From positions 682,001 to 746,000 of the forward strand of contig JAMXDE010000029.1 of the NCBI GenBank assembly GCA_026770025.1: a stretch of DNA of 64,000 nt, written 5' to 3'. A program made the translations under genes and the position numbers. This stretch comes from Craspedostauros australis. Its lineage: Eukaryota; Bacillariophyta; Bacillariophyceae; Mastogloiales; Achnanthaceae. Every line of letters begins with the position of its first letter. The stretch's first letter is position 1. Shown piece after piece: positions 40,197 through 50,400 of the stretch. Below the pieces are notes generated by a model, which searched no databases, was not told the DNA's origin, and was given only the letters and a program-made list of their open reading frames with translations.

Positions 40197-41879
40197 ATGC
40201 CGACAGTTTCGAACCAACAACTCATTGATGCTGCCACGGCAGGTGATCTGTCCGTGTTGAAGGAATGGAACAAACAGAATGAAGGCGGTGATATCAATCT
40301 GCACGTAGGTTCTTTGCTTTGTACTCCCCTTCATTGGGCATGCGTCAACGGTCATCTGGAGTGTGCCAAATACCTCATTGAATCAACTAAGGCTGATACC
40401 AACTGCAAGGACATAAATGGTTACACTCCCCTTCATTGGGCATGCACCAACGGTCAATTGGAATGTGTCAAGTACCTCATTGAATCAACTGTGGATGATG
40501 CCAACTGCAAAGACAACTTCTGTTCCACCCCCCTACATCGCGCATGCTGCAGCGGTCATTTGGAGTGTGTCAGGTACCTCATTGAATCAACCAAGGCTGA
40601 TGTCAACAGCAAAGACATACAAGGTGACACTCCCCTTCATTGGGCATGCGCCAATGGCCATCTGAAATGTGCCAAGTACCTCGTTGATTCATGCCAGGTA
40701 GATGTCAACTGCAAAACCAACTCTGGTATCACTCCCCTACATTACGCATGCGCCAATGGCCTTTCTGAATGCGTGGAGTACCTCATCGAATCAACCAAGG
40801 CCAATCTCGATATCAAGAACAACAGGAACGAAACGCCCCTCGATGTGATCAAAGCAGACGATCAAATCAAGACGATGAGATCGATCATTGCTGGTCTCAA
40901 TCAACGCAACTCAGAACTGCAGCTGCAAATGAACAAACAACGCCGCACAAACACCATCACAAACACCATCACAACATCATCCAAGCACAACAGCCCAGCC
41001 ACCTGCACAACGACCAACATCAGCATCGGCCAAGATCGTCGCAGCGCTGTTCGTACCGAGGCCAAGACAGACGTCACCTTCCTGTGTGGACAAGGCGACG
41101 AACAACAACCAATCAAGGCAAACTCCGGAGTCCTCATGGTCACCGTTCCATCCATTCAGACATTGATTGACTCTGGAATCCAACGTCAACACGCTGATGA
41201 CGAACCTGACGATGGCGCCGCCCCCATCCAAACAACCGTCCCTCTTCCCAATCTTCAACCCAAACATGTCCGGCATGTTATCCAATCCATCTACACGGGT
41301 GAGATATCCTTCGATGATGACGTTGCTGACAACATTGAGACTGACGACGACGCTCATGACAACGCCAATGCTGTTGATGCAAACCAGCCAACCTCCATCC
41401 TCAATGGACAGGACGATTTACACCAGCTGATCCTTGTGGCCAACGAGTTCGGCTTCTGGCGACTCAAGCTTGTTCTTGAAGCGGAGCTTGCCCGGAAGCA
41501 TCTCACCAAGGACACTATGGTAGATACGTTGGTATTCGCCGATGAACACCACTGTGCACTGTTGAAGGATGCCGCAATGAGAGCAGTAGCTGAAAACACG
41601 CAAACCGTGTTCACTCATCCAGATTTCAGGCAACTATTTCAACAACCTCAACTGATGGAAGATATCCATGTGCTGTGCAGTGGAGGGATGGAGAGCGATG
41701 GGGCTGATGATGAGTACAAGGGCATGTCCATGATGGAGTTGTACAAGGTTGTGGATGAAGACGAGGGCACTGCACAAGTGGATACATACATGGATCGCGT
41801 CGCGTTGTTGGCTTTTGTGCGTTCCATCAAATCCTCCAGAGTGATTGAGATTGACGGCACCGCTGAAGAAGAGAGGTGA
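40197..41879 (+). CDS. Ankyrin-repeat and BTB-domain protein
   Basis: A 560-residue single-exon protein starting MPTVSNQQLIDAATAGDLSV. Residues ~30-225 are five complete ankyrin repeats of 33-34 residues plus a partial sixth, each with the TPLHWAC..GHLECAKYLIES core. Several repeats are nearly identical at DNA level (ACTCCCCTTCATTGGGCATG recurs), a sign of recent unit duplication. A helical Gln/Asn/Thr-rich linker follows, then a divergent BTB/POZ domain from about 285 (KTDVTFLCGQGDEQQPIK, RHVIQSIYTGEISFDDD) and a BACK-like helical region (LVLEAELARKHLTKDTMVDT). Ankyrin-BTB proteins often serve as substrate adaptors for Cullin-3 ubiquitin ligases. That role is inferred from family knowledge; the target is unknown. 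An in-frame ATG upstream (39960) gives a longer, less likely form. Confidence 0.85.
   Translation: MPTVSNQQLIDAATAGDLSVLKEWNKQNEGGDINLHVGSLLCTPLHWACVNGHLECAKYLIESTKADTNCKDINGYTPLHWACTNGQLECVKYLIESTVDDANCKDNFCSTPLHRACCSGHLECVRYLIESTKADVNSKDIQGDTPLHWACANGHLKCAKYLVDSCQVDVNCKTNSGITPLHYACANGLSECVEYLIESTKANLDIKNNRNETPLDVIKADDQIKTMRSIIAGLNQRNSELQLQMNKQRRTNTITNTITTSSKHNSPATCTTTNISIGQDRRSAVRTEAKTDVTFLCGQGDEQQPIKANSGVLMVTVPSIQTLIDSGIQRQHADDEPDDGAAPIQTTVPLPNLQPKHVRHVIQSIYTGEISFDDDVADNIETDDDAHDNANAVDANQPTSILNGQDDLHQLILVANEFGFWRLKLVLEAELARKHLTKDTMVDTLVFADEHHCALLKDAAMRAVAENTQTVFTHPDFRQLFQQPQLMEDIHVLCSGGMESDGADDEYKGMSMMELYKVVDEDEGTAQVDTYMDRVALLAFVRSIKSSRVIEIDGTAEEER
40298..40860 (+). repeat. Tandem ~102-bp ankyrin-coding repeats
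   Basis: About five and a half units of 99-102 bp, each coding one ankyrin repeat. Identical blocks such as TACCTCATTGAATCAAC recur at regular spacing, suggesting expansion by unequal crossing-over or gene conversion. Confidence 0.85.
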
Positions 41880-42330
41880 AAAACCACAACAGCAGACGGA
41901 GGAGCAAACATGTCACGGAATGACAGCAGATAAATTAGATTAGTAATCAGAGTAACACTAAAGTAACCTTGGTGCAAGGAGGTACTCAGTGATCCATTCA
42001 ATAGCGCGCCGCACATGTCGTCAAGCACTCCCAAAGTCCGACGCTGGGCCTTGCACTCCCCACAAGCACGATGTTTTGTGTGTCCGCAGATCTTTTCGTT
42101 TGTTCTGTCTGAAGTTTCGCAGGCGTCACCGATCAAGCACGCTGTGGTATCGCAACTGCTAAACTTCATCAGATGATATGGGTCAGTCTGCCGCCGTTCG
42201 AATGCTGCACTTGATGAACATCACAATCGGCACATCCGATCAGGCGCGGGATGGCGTCAAGCCTACTATTACAGTGTCCTACTTCATACACACCATACTA
42301 TTCTATATGGCAGCCAACTGGACTAGCGAG
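41880..42330. other. Convergent intergenic region between the ankyrin-BTB and SRR1 genes
   Basis: About 450 bp containing two 3' ends. No gene is seen. Confidence 0.5.
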
Positions 42331-43431
42331 TTAAAGCAATTCGCCGTCCTTGTTGTTCGTGCTGCTCTCGTTCGGATCCGGAGGTTTCGGAATTGGAGCT
42401 GCGTCCGGAATGGAACGGAATCTGATCAAGCAGGTATCATTGAATGCATTCTCGAAGTATCCCGGCATGTCTTGAATGTCACTTTTGGTGACACGTGCAG
42501 CGTGCTGCTCCATGCATGGCTGTATCGCTTTCAGCACGGCCTGGCTGGATCGCAACGCATGATCTTCCGCCAACAGCCTGTCCGCATAATCCGTCAACGA
42601 ATTGCCGATGATTATGACGCTACGTTGCAGATGATCCCAGTTGGTGTACAGCACGTTGCTGTACAACATCATTGGGCAGTGCGGCATGAAGAAGATGGTT
42701 TGGTCACCGTTGTCATGGTCGCCGTTACCACCAATTGAACGGTTCCCTCGTTCGTTGGTTTCGATGATATGGAAGGAGTTGCGGACAAGAATGGCGGCCT
42801 CCACGGGCGTCATGCATGGATCGAAGTAGTGCAACTTCACGGAACGGAATGGGTTGCTGCTGTCACCTTGTTGATGCTGCCGTCGTTTGTGGATGATGTC
42901 GCGCAAGGCACAAGCGCACGCCAGCTGCCACATGGGTCCCGATGCAGCTGACAAAGATGACGAACCATGGGAGAAGTTGCCGATGCCGTAGCAGATCATT
43001 TCTCTGATCTGTGGACCCGACTGGGCCACGCTTTCATCGTTTGCGGGGTGTTGCTGCGATGCATCGTGTTTAGCATCGACATCGACAGGTGCGGTTGGTT
43101 GTGATGCGTGAAGTGGCAGCGCAGGAGTATCTCCGAACAGCTGGCTCTGCAGATCTTGGAAGAAGTCGCTGCGTCCGATCTCATGGGTGCACTCATCCAG
43201 CAGGTGCTGAATCTCCGTTTCCGACAACGCATCGGGTGTGGATGCTACCGCCGATTTGAACCCGGGTCTTTGCTCGGGACCATGGCGGCTCTTGCTGTTG
43301 CCGTTGGCTCTGCCGTTGGTGCTCCGGTTGTTCATGTAGCTGCTTTGGTATCTTCCTTTCTGCTGTCGCCGAGCGATGCGTTTACGATCGCTCTTCGTCA
43401 CGACTTGCCATTCATCATCATCTCCCGCCAT
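42331..43431 (-). CDS. SRR1-domain protein
   Basis: A 366-residue single-exon product starting at the ATG at 43431 (MAGDDDEWQVVTKSDRKRIA); the frame's upstream TTG is not needed. The basic, Gln/Asn-rich N-terminus is followed by the SRR1 core. Landmarks are REMICYGIGNFSHGSSSLSA, PMWQLACACALRDIIHKRR, KLHYFDPCMTPVEAAIL, HIIETNERGN, QTIFFMPHCPMMLYSNVLYT and NWDHLQRSVIIIGNSLTDYA. SRR1 was named for a plant protein affecting red-light signalling and the circadian clock. The fungal member Ber1 is linked to microtubule stability, and animal members to heme and the clock. The molecular activity is not established, so no reaction is assigned. Confidence 0.88.
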   Translation of the reverse strand: MAGDDDEWQVVTKSDRKRIARRQQKGRYQSSYMNNRSTNGRANGNSKSRHGPEQRPGFKSAVASTPDALSETEIQHLLDECTHEIGRSDFFQDLQSQLFGDTPALPLHASQPTAPVDVDAKHDASQQHPANDESVAQSGPQIREMICYGIGNFSHGSSSLSAASGPMWQLACACALRDIIHKRRQHQQGDSSNPFRSVKLHYFDPCMTPVEAAILVRNSFHIIETNERGNRSIGGNGDHDNGDQTIFFMPHCPMMLYSNVLYTNWDHLQRSVIIIGNSLTDYADRLLAEDHALRSSQAVLKAIQPCMEQHAARVTKSDIQDMPGYFENAFNDTCLIRFRSIPDAAPIPKPPDPNESSTNNKDGELL

Positions 43432-43954
43432 GTTTGCTTGGCCATGCTTGCTTCGCAATGTCTGCAGAGATGTGGGCTTTCATCAATACAACCGCAGTGA
43501 TTTGATTTGATCTGTCGGTGTTGTGGGTCATCTCTTGTTTGATGGAAGCTGCGCAAAATCGAAGATGTTTGTGGCCGAATGAATGGTGTCGCGCATTTTT
43601 GGCGCGGTTCCGATCGTCTGTCTGTCGTCCGCGTCTCATGACATGGTATGCGTTCACCGCGCTGCAGGGTCTACATGTCCAAGGCTCTCTACGGTATGGA
43701 GAGAGGGAGGGAGAGCAGAGCAGAGAAGGGAGAATGTATACCACAATACTCTCATCAGATGGACAGCCGCGTACGACTAATAGATACAAATCTGCATCAT
43801 TGGTGGTCTGTGGCTTTCCAATGTTCAGGAGCACGCAGTGTTCCATTTGAGCTCTTGGATGTCTGTTCGTGTTTCCGTTTGAGTATTTCATGGTGCCATA
43901 TGAGTACGCTGCCAAATCCGGCACCTCACGTGCCTGCGCCATTCGATCAGCCTC
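43432..43954. other. Intergenic region upstream of the SRR1 gene
   Basis: About 520 bp between the stop of the RAD7-like gene and the SRR1 start, both on the minus strand. It includes a purine-rich GGAGAGAGGGAGGGAGAGCA run near 43700. No gene is seen. Confidence 0.45.
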
Positions 43955-45820
43955 CTAACGCACCGACCGCCTCCCGCTCTTCTTCATCCACGCGCCGAAT
44001 ATCTCGAAGGAATGCGTGTAATCTACAACCCGCGAATGCCCGTCAAAGAATTCATCGGTCAGCTGCGCGCATCCCCAAGTGTGGATCTTGGACAGCTGAT
44101 TCGAGCACTTGTCCACCAGATACCCCATGCCCTTGTTCGTGAGCTTGGGACAGTAGCTCACATTGAGATCTTCGAGGCTCGACCCGCAATGTTGCGCCAG
44201 CTGTTCCAACGTCGAGTCGGTGACCAGCGTGGCGCCTTGGATGTCAAGCTGCACCAACCCAACGCCGGAACCACCGGAGAACGAGGAAGGCAATTTGCTT
44301 GTGCTGGCCTGCAGAGCAGTGCCCCGCGACGATCCGCCTTCGACAAGGCTCCTCACGACATTGTCTGTGATCAACTCGTGGTCACATGCAGCTGCTTTCA
44401 GAACCTTGAGCTTCGGCGGAGGCGTCGTGATCCCTTCAATGTCTCGCGTGAACAGAACTTCCAAACCGGGCGACGTCAGCATGCGCAGACCTTCGATGTT
44501 CAAGTTTCGAAGGTGTGGGTTGCATTGCCGAATGGCCGACAGCGAGTTGTCCGTGAGGCCGAGATTGTAGGAGATGTTCAACGTATCCAGGATGTCTCCG
44601 CAAGCTTCCAGGAATGAGAGGATGACCTCGTCAGACATGCCAGGCACGGATTGCAGCTTGAGGCTCTTGACGTTGCGGATAGGGGACGCTGCTTTCGGCT
44701 GCGTGGACAGCTTCTTCAGCGCTTCCGCTGTGATGGGCATGTCCTGGAATGCCATCTCCAAGAGCTCGCCGTTCGTGCAGTTGTCGATGATTGAATTCAC
44801 CAGCTTGTCCCCCAACAACGGACACGTCGAGAAGTCGAGCGAGGATAGCGTCTCGCTCGACGCTTGGATGAGCTTCGCGGCATCTTCGTCGTGCAGGATG
44901 TAGGCGCCAGAGATTGAGAGGCAGACGAGCCTCGCCTGCGACTTGTTGATCAACGAATTGACGGTCTCCGGTCCGAAGCACCGGCCCGCATGCGTCAAAA
45001 GGAGGTACCGCAGGTCCACGAACGTGGCGATCGCCTTGGCCATGACATCTTCGGGGATGCCGGAGCAATCGATCAGCTCCAACGTCTCCATTGTTGGTTC
45101 GATGATCGCGTTGAACGCTGTGGCGTTGAGCTTGCTGTGGGACACCAGCTCCCTGGATATGTCCACCCGCACTTCGTTGGGAACATCACCCAGCGATTCG
45201 ACGTACTCGAAGTGCTCCACCACGAAATTCATGCACAGCTGCGCCAAGGTGGGGATGCGAGATTGCCGTTCCTTCACGGCGTCCATCCTCTTCTGGCGCT
45301 TCGTGTACATCGACGCAGGTGCGCTGGCGGTGGTCTCGATACGGCTCTTCCACAGCAGCGAGGGATGCGCCTTGCGCTCATCAGCCTCCTCTACCTCAAT
45401 CATGTGCTGATCCAGCGGATGCAATTCCTTGCCCTCCTTCTCCTCCGCCTCCGCTTCCCTCTTGCGCTTGGACGCTTCCCGCTTCGCAATGATCTGCCTC
45501 GCGACGCTGAAGGGACCGCACCACTCCTCCTCCTCATCGGAATCACCATAGCGCCGGATGGGATTGATGCCGAATGGCGTCGACGTGACGGCAGACTTCT
45601 TCTTGTCGGCATGCTTCAGCTTGACCACCTGCCGCTTTTCGGGGCGCGCCAAACGGGCGGCCTCTCTGTCGGCCACTGCACGCTGCCATTCTCGCACGTG
45701 TGCCGCGACCCTGCGACCTTGCCGTGGCGCCTCCTGCTCCTCATCATTATCATCATTGTTGTTGTCGTTGTTGTCGTCACGGATGTCGCCAGCGTTGGCT
45801 TTTGGCAATTGTTTGGACAT
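43955..45820 (-). CDS. RAD7-like leucine-rich-repeat protein
   Basis: A 621-residue single-exon protein starting at the ATG at 45820 (MSKQLPKANAGDIRDD). The acidic and basic charged N-terminal third contains WCGPFSVARQIIAKREA. A RAD7-type segment then reads RIPTLAQLCMNFVVEHFEYV-ESLGDVPNEVR, followed by eight or more cysteine-containing LRRs (LSSLDFSTCPLLGDKLVNSI, DTLNISYNLGLTDNSLSAIR, LEDLNVSYCPKLTNKGMGYL). Yeast Rad7 works with Rad16 in global-genome nucleotide excision repair and is part of a ubiquitin ligase. The layout and the LCMNFVVEH/ESLGDVP text fit that family. The C-terminus ends WMKKSGRRSVR. A generic F-box/LRR protein is the alternative; I see no F-box. Confidence 0.72.
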   Translation of the reverse strand: MSKQLPKANAGDIRDDNNDNNNDDNDEEQEAPRQGRRVAAHVREWQRAVADREAARLARPEKRQVVKLKHADKKKSAVTSTPFGINPIRRYGDSDEEEEWCGPFSVARQIIAKREASKRKREAEAEEKEGKELHPLDQHMIEVEEADERKAHPSLLWKSRIETTASAPASMYTKRQKRMDAVKERQSRIPTLAQLCMNFVVEHFEYVESLGDVPNEVRVDISRELVSHSKLNATAFNAIIEPTMETLELIDCSGIPEDVMAKAIATFVDLRYLLLTHAGRCFGPETVNSLINKSQARLVCLSISGAYILHDEDAAKLIQASSETLSSLDFSTCPLLGDKLVNSIIDNCTNGELLEMAFQDMPITAEALKKLSTQPKAASPIRNVKSLKLQSVPGMSDEVILSFLEACGDILDTLNISYNLGLTDNSLSAIRQCNPHLRNLNIEGLRMLTSPGLEVLFTRDIEGITTPPPKLKVLKAAACDHELITDNVVRSLVEGGSSRGTALQASTSKLPSSFSGGSGVGLVQLDIQGATLVTDSTLEQLAQHCGSSLEDLNVSYCPKLTNKGMGYLVDKCSNQLSKIHTWGCAQLTDEFFDGHSRVVDYTHSFEIFGAWMKKSGRRSVR

Positions 45821-47462
45821 GATCGATGGGATAGAATACTTCGCTACGGTGCAGTGCAGCTTCTTGGATGTGACGAGTGTCGAGTGTCGAATGTCGAATG
45901 TGGGGATGCAGATGCGGATGCAGATGCGGATGCTGTGATCCTTGCTTCGTCTGGTAGTTGCGATGGTCGCAGTTGATCTTGTGTTGTTGTGTTGGTGATG
46001 TGGATGGGGGCGTTGATGCGTGGAGGGGTCGGCAGCGAACTTCCCTCCGCCAAATTGTGTGTTTCGTTTGTCGTTGTTCGGATTTGACTTTGTTTTTGGC
46101 GTGTCCACGTTTGGCAAGTGGAATCGATTGAGTCTGTTGTTCGATCAGTCCCGTATTTTCTTTTTTCTTTCATTCTGTCATTTCCGTTGGTGTTTGAAGT
46201 TCCTTGAAAAAGGAACTGTTGAAGCGCGATTTTGTAATTGTGGTATATAAAATATTTACCGTAACTTCTAAATTGTTTCTCAACAAAACAACAACAGCTA
46301 TAACGTGTGAATGTGCGTTGTTCGTCGTTTCGAGTACATCAGGTGTCCTCATTCCATGATCAACATTGGTGACAATCCTTGCACAAGCACCATGGTCTGT
46401 TTGGGGAGGGACAATGAACATCGGGCCATGTGATTGTGTGGCCGGCACGCAAGATCGACATTCGACAAGGACTGTGCGAATGGGCGACTCCTCGAAGGCA
46501 ATTCAACGATTCGGTGATTGGATGATGAGATCGGCGGACCGCGAAGGTCACGCGGTCACTCTGGTCCATGCCAATGATATCGGCATGTATTATACGTTGG
46601 CGATCACAACCCAGACTAATTGTGCGTTTGGTACCAGTACGCACGCGTCAGCGTGTAGCTGCAAGTGAGACCAATTGACGACAATCGTACCCTGCCCTGC
46701 CTCATCGTCAAGGAACCGAGGCATCTTTGCCTCTATTCGCCTACGATTATGAATGTGGACTCGTGTGCACTTGGACGCGGACCTCACGATTACACAGCAT
46801 GGACATGGTGGCGTGGCAATTGTCGATCCACCCAACCTGACACTTGGTGCCCTCCCTCGTTCTTTCATTCTTGATGCAACCTTGTGGACCTCATCATCGT
46901 ATCACTCCGTCGCGGCACCAACAGCACGAGAATGGCGGAGTCGAGATTGCGCTATTGTACGAGTACGAACTACGAGCACGAGGTATGAGGACGGCGTGTA
47001 CCAATAGATCACAGTCCTCGCATCTGCACAAGAACCAAGTAAAACAAGTGTGGCGCAAACAGCCTCGGTTTCTTCTCACGGCCGACAAAGTGCGAAGCAT
47101 GGGTCCGTGGCATTGCCATCGCCTCACCATCCACATTTACAAGTACCATACTACGAGCAGTGCGACTGGCTCAAGACGCGAGTCGACGCATTGACTTGCG
47201 CCTATTATGGCACAGCATCTCTGGAAAATGAAGAGTGCTCCGTGATTCTTTGGTCCACTCTCAATGGCACTGCCAACGCCGACACGCGTCAAGCATGTCA
47301 AACCCATCGGCTTTCACTCTCTTCGAGGCCATCTCCGGCACTTGTCGCGTCCCCGGCAAACGCAGATGACCAGTTGCCGCTCGATCATCGCGCCAACTGC
47401 ATGCACCCACTTTGTCGCATGTGTGGCATCCAATCAAATTGTGTGATAACAGAGACCCACAA
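45821..47462. other. Long divergent intergenic region
   Basis: About 1.64 kb between the RAD7-like start (minus) and the STAND ATPase start (plus). Near the RAD7-like gene are heptamer and dodecamer tandem repeats (45875-45935). A TATATAAAATATTT AT-rich element lies at 46243-46256. Scattered frames under 140 codons have no recognisable motif and lack convincing starts. I see no RNA gene. Confidence 0.45.
45875..45935. repeat. Two adjacent short tandem repeats in the RAD7-like 5' leader
   Basis: Four 7-bp units (GAGTGTC, GAGTGTC, GAATGTC, GAATGTG; 45875-45902) are followed by about two and a half 12-bp units of GATGCGGATGCA. They lie 55-115 bp upstream of the ATG at 45820. Confidence 0.75.
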
Positions 47463-50400
47463 ATGAGCATGGATCCTGATCAACCATCCAATCAGGGAGG
47501 AATGGCCACAAATGAAGCAGACGCCCAATGCACCAACACAAAAGAAAGAATCAAGATGATTGACTTCTCCAATCTGCAGTTCGTTGGCCGCAACACTGAA
47601 CGCGGCCAACTCACCAAAGCCTACCAGGATATGCTGAAACAGAGCACGTCGAGAGATTCATCGAAGGAACAAGATGTTACCACTGCTGCTGTTCCTGCGA
47701 CTGTCCCAGCAGCCCTCATTTGGGGACAGAGCGGAACTGGCAAGTCATGTCTGGTGAAGCACTTCATCGACAATATGGTGTGTGACGATCCGGATGAAAC
47801 GCAGCTGGAAGGCGCAGCAACCACAGCCACTGCCGCTTCATCATTCTCCTCCTCCTCTTCCTCCATCAGTGATAAGCGCACTCTTCCATCACGCAACCGT
47901 CAACTTCCACGCATTCCAACACGACGTTGCTATTGCGCCCGAGGCAAGCACGATGAACACACGGGCGCGAGCGATCCATTCTCGGCGATCACGGAGGCGT
48001 TGCGACATTTTGCAAGTACGCTCCAATCCGAACCTCAGCAAGAGATCACGCGTATTCGAAAGTGCGTTCAAGCAACCCTGGGCGACGAAGCCACCGCCAT
48101 CATCTCGATGGTGCCAGCACTCTCAATCCTCTTCCATCCCACCGAAATTGGAGCAAAGGTCATGCGAAATGAACAGAGTGATACGGATTCTGAATCCTCC
48201 TCCAGCCAACAGCAACAGCAGCATCCAATACAAAAGACCCGTGAGGTTCGAAGCAGCGCCGTGGCAGAGAATTCATGGAGACGTCTGCAGTACACCTTCG
48301 TCACATTCATCAAGGCAGTGGCCAGCGCGGAGAGGCCATTCGTATTATTCTTGGATGATTTGCAATGGGCATCACAAGTCACCACGGAGCTGCTCTCCAC
48401 GCTGTTGCTCGACGCTGGCTTGAGGTACTTCTTCTTCATCGGGGCGATCCGACAAGAGGAGGGCATTAGCGGCGGACAGGTGGCAGACAGTGCTCCCTTG
48501 TCCACTATGCTACACGACCTGCAGGACAAACAATATTGCGTCATGCTCAACATCCAGCTCTCCAACCTCAATCCATTTCAATTGGCGGAGCTTCTTTCCG
48601 AGATTCTCCATGAACACGCCGCGCCAACAGACTCATCCGGGCAGCTGATGCAACTTTCCCGCTGGCTTCATTCCAGGACCCACGGGAACATCCTCTTCAC
48701 CATCCAAGCGCTAGAGCAGATGCACCGTGCCGGCAGGTTCGATTACGACACTACTCATTCTCGTTGGAGCTGGAGCTGGGGACAGCCACGGCCTTGTCAG
48801 TCCGGCAGTCGTCTTGGTAGCGTAGCTTCTCAGCCTGCTACAACCGCAGTCGTGTCCAATAGCGGTGGCACTGACACCAACAACATCATCCAAATCAACA
48901 ACATCAACAACAGCAACAACACATCTGGAAGCGATAGCAACGGCGAGGATGGCGACGACAACGACAATGACAAGTCTACGTTCGAGTTGAGCGCTAGTGT
49001 CGTCGATGTGATCGCCAACAAGCTGCTGCTTCTCAAGCCTCAGATCCGGACGACCATCGTCCTCGCGTCGTACATCCGGAGCAGCTTCGATCTGGACACT
49101 TTGCAGGTTGTGATGAACTGCGTATCGCAGCATCACGAGTACTGCAAGACCAACGATTTCGCATTCTACAACAACAGCGCTGAAATCAAAACCAACACGC
49201 CAATCTCGAAGAACGAGTCTACAACTATGGGCAAGTCTCGAAGGTCATCCAACCGCATCCCGAGCTTGGAGTCGCTTCTGGAAAAGGCCGTTCTAGAAGG
49301 ACTGCTCAACAACACGATCGGAGACATCACGTATCGGTTTGCTCACGACCGCATCAAGGAAGCTGCACAAGGCCTGATCCCCATGACGATGGTCGATCAC
49401 GACAGTCATCTTGGCCACCAACGCACCTCCACGCCAGGCGATGATGCCAGCCAAAGTCCTCTAAACAATCGAGAACAACTCAAACATCTCGTTGGCATGT
49501 CCTTGTGGCAGCATTGTCAAGCGAAGGAGATTAGCGGCAGTCTCGAAGATCACGGCTTGCTATTCGTGGCTGCAGATCATCTGAACAGCATCCCGTGCAC
49601 AGATGATGCCTTCAGCACCACGATGAACCTCACAGCCGGAAAGAAGGCACTGGGCCTGGCAGCAGCAATGACTGCATCCGAGTACCTGGATCAGGCAGAC
49701 ATTGCTCTGCGTTCGCAGCAACGCAAGTCAGGAAGCACGCGCGCAGACATCTGGCGTGACAACTACGAGCTGACACTGGAGGTGTATCGTTTCCGCATCG
49801 ACGCAAAGTTGGTGCTGGGCGACTACGACGAAGGATACAGCTTGGGCGACACGTTGTTGGCGAATGCTCGGTGCACCGATGACAAACTCCACACATTGTT
49901 ATCAATGGCGTCGGCCATGGGTGCGCAGCATCGTGATGTCGAGAGCTTGGCCCTCAGCAAGCAAGGCTTGCAGCTGTTGGGGTTGTACCCCAGGAAGTGG
50001 CACACTTTCCATGCCATGCTCGGCATGATCAACCTCAAACGCTTCTTTCAAGCGAATTCCGACAAGGACGTGCTCGACCTACCAGTCAACACGAACTCGA
50101 AGGTGCTGGCAGGCATGCGGTCCATCGCCCAGATCATCATCCGATCATTCTTGCTGAAGGATCAGGTGAGCATGGCTGTGGCAGTCGCCAAGATGGTCCA
50201 GCTATCCATGGAGCATGGTATCTGCGACGGCACTGCATTCGCCATTTCTGGGTTCGGCATGATCTCCGCGTTTCAAAGCGACCAGCGCACGGCCATGCGC
50301 TGCGTTGGCCTATCTCGCAAGCTTCTGGACCGCTTCAACAACAAGCGCCTGTACGGGTGGGTGAACTTCTACAACGTCTTCTTCGTTGAGATCTGGTGCC

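Noticed and set aside
47050..47466. 138-codon plus-strand frame overlapping the STAND ATPase start
   Set aside because: It begins at GTG, has no recognisable text, and overlaps the better-supported gene.
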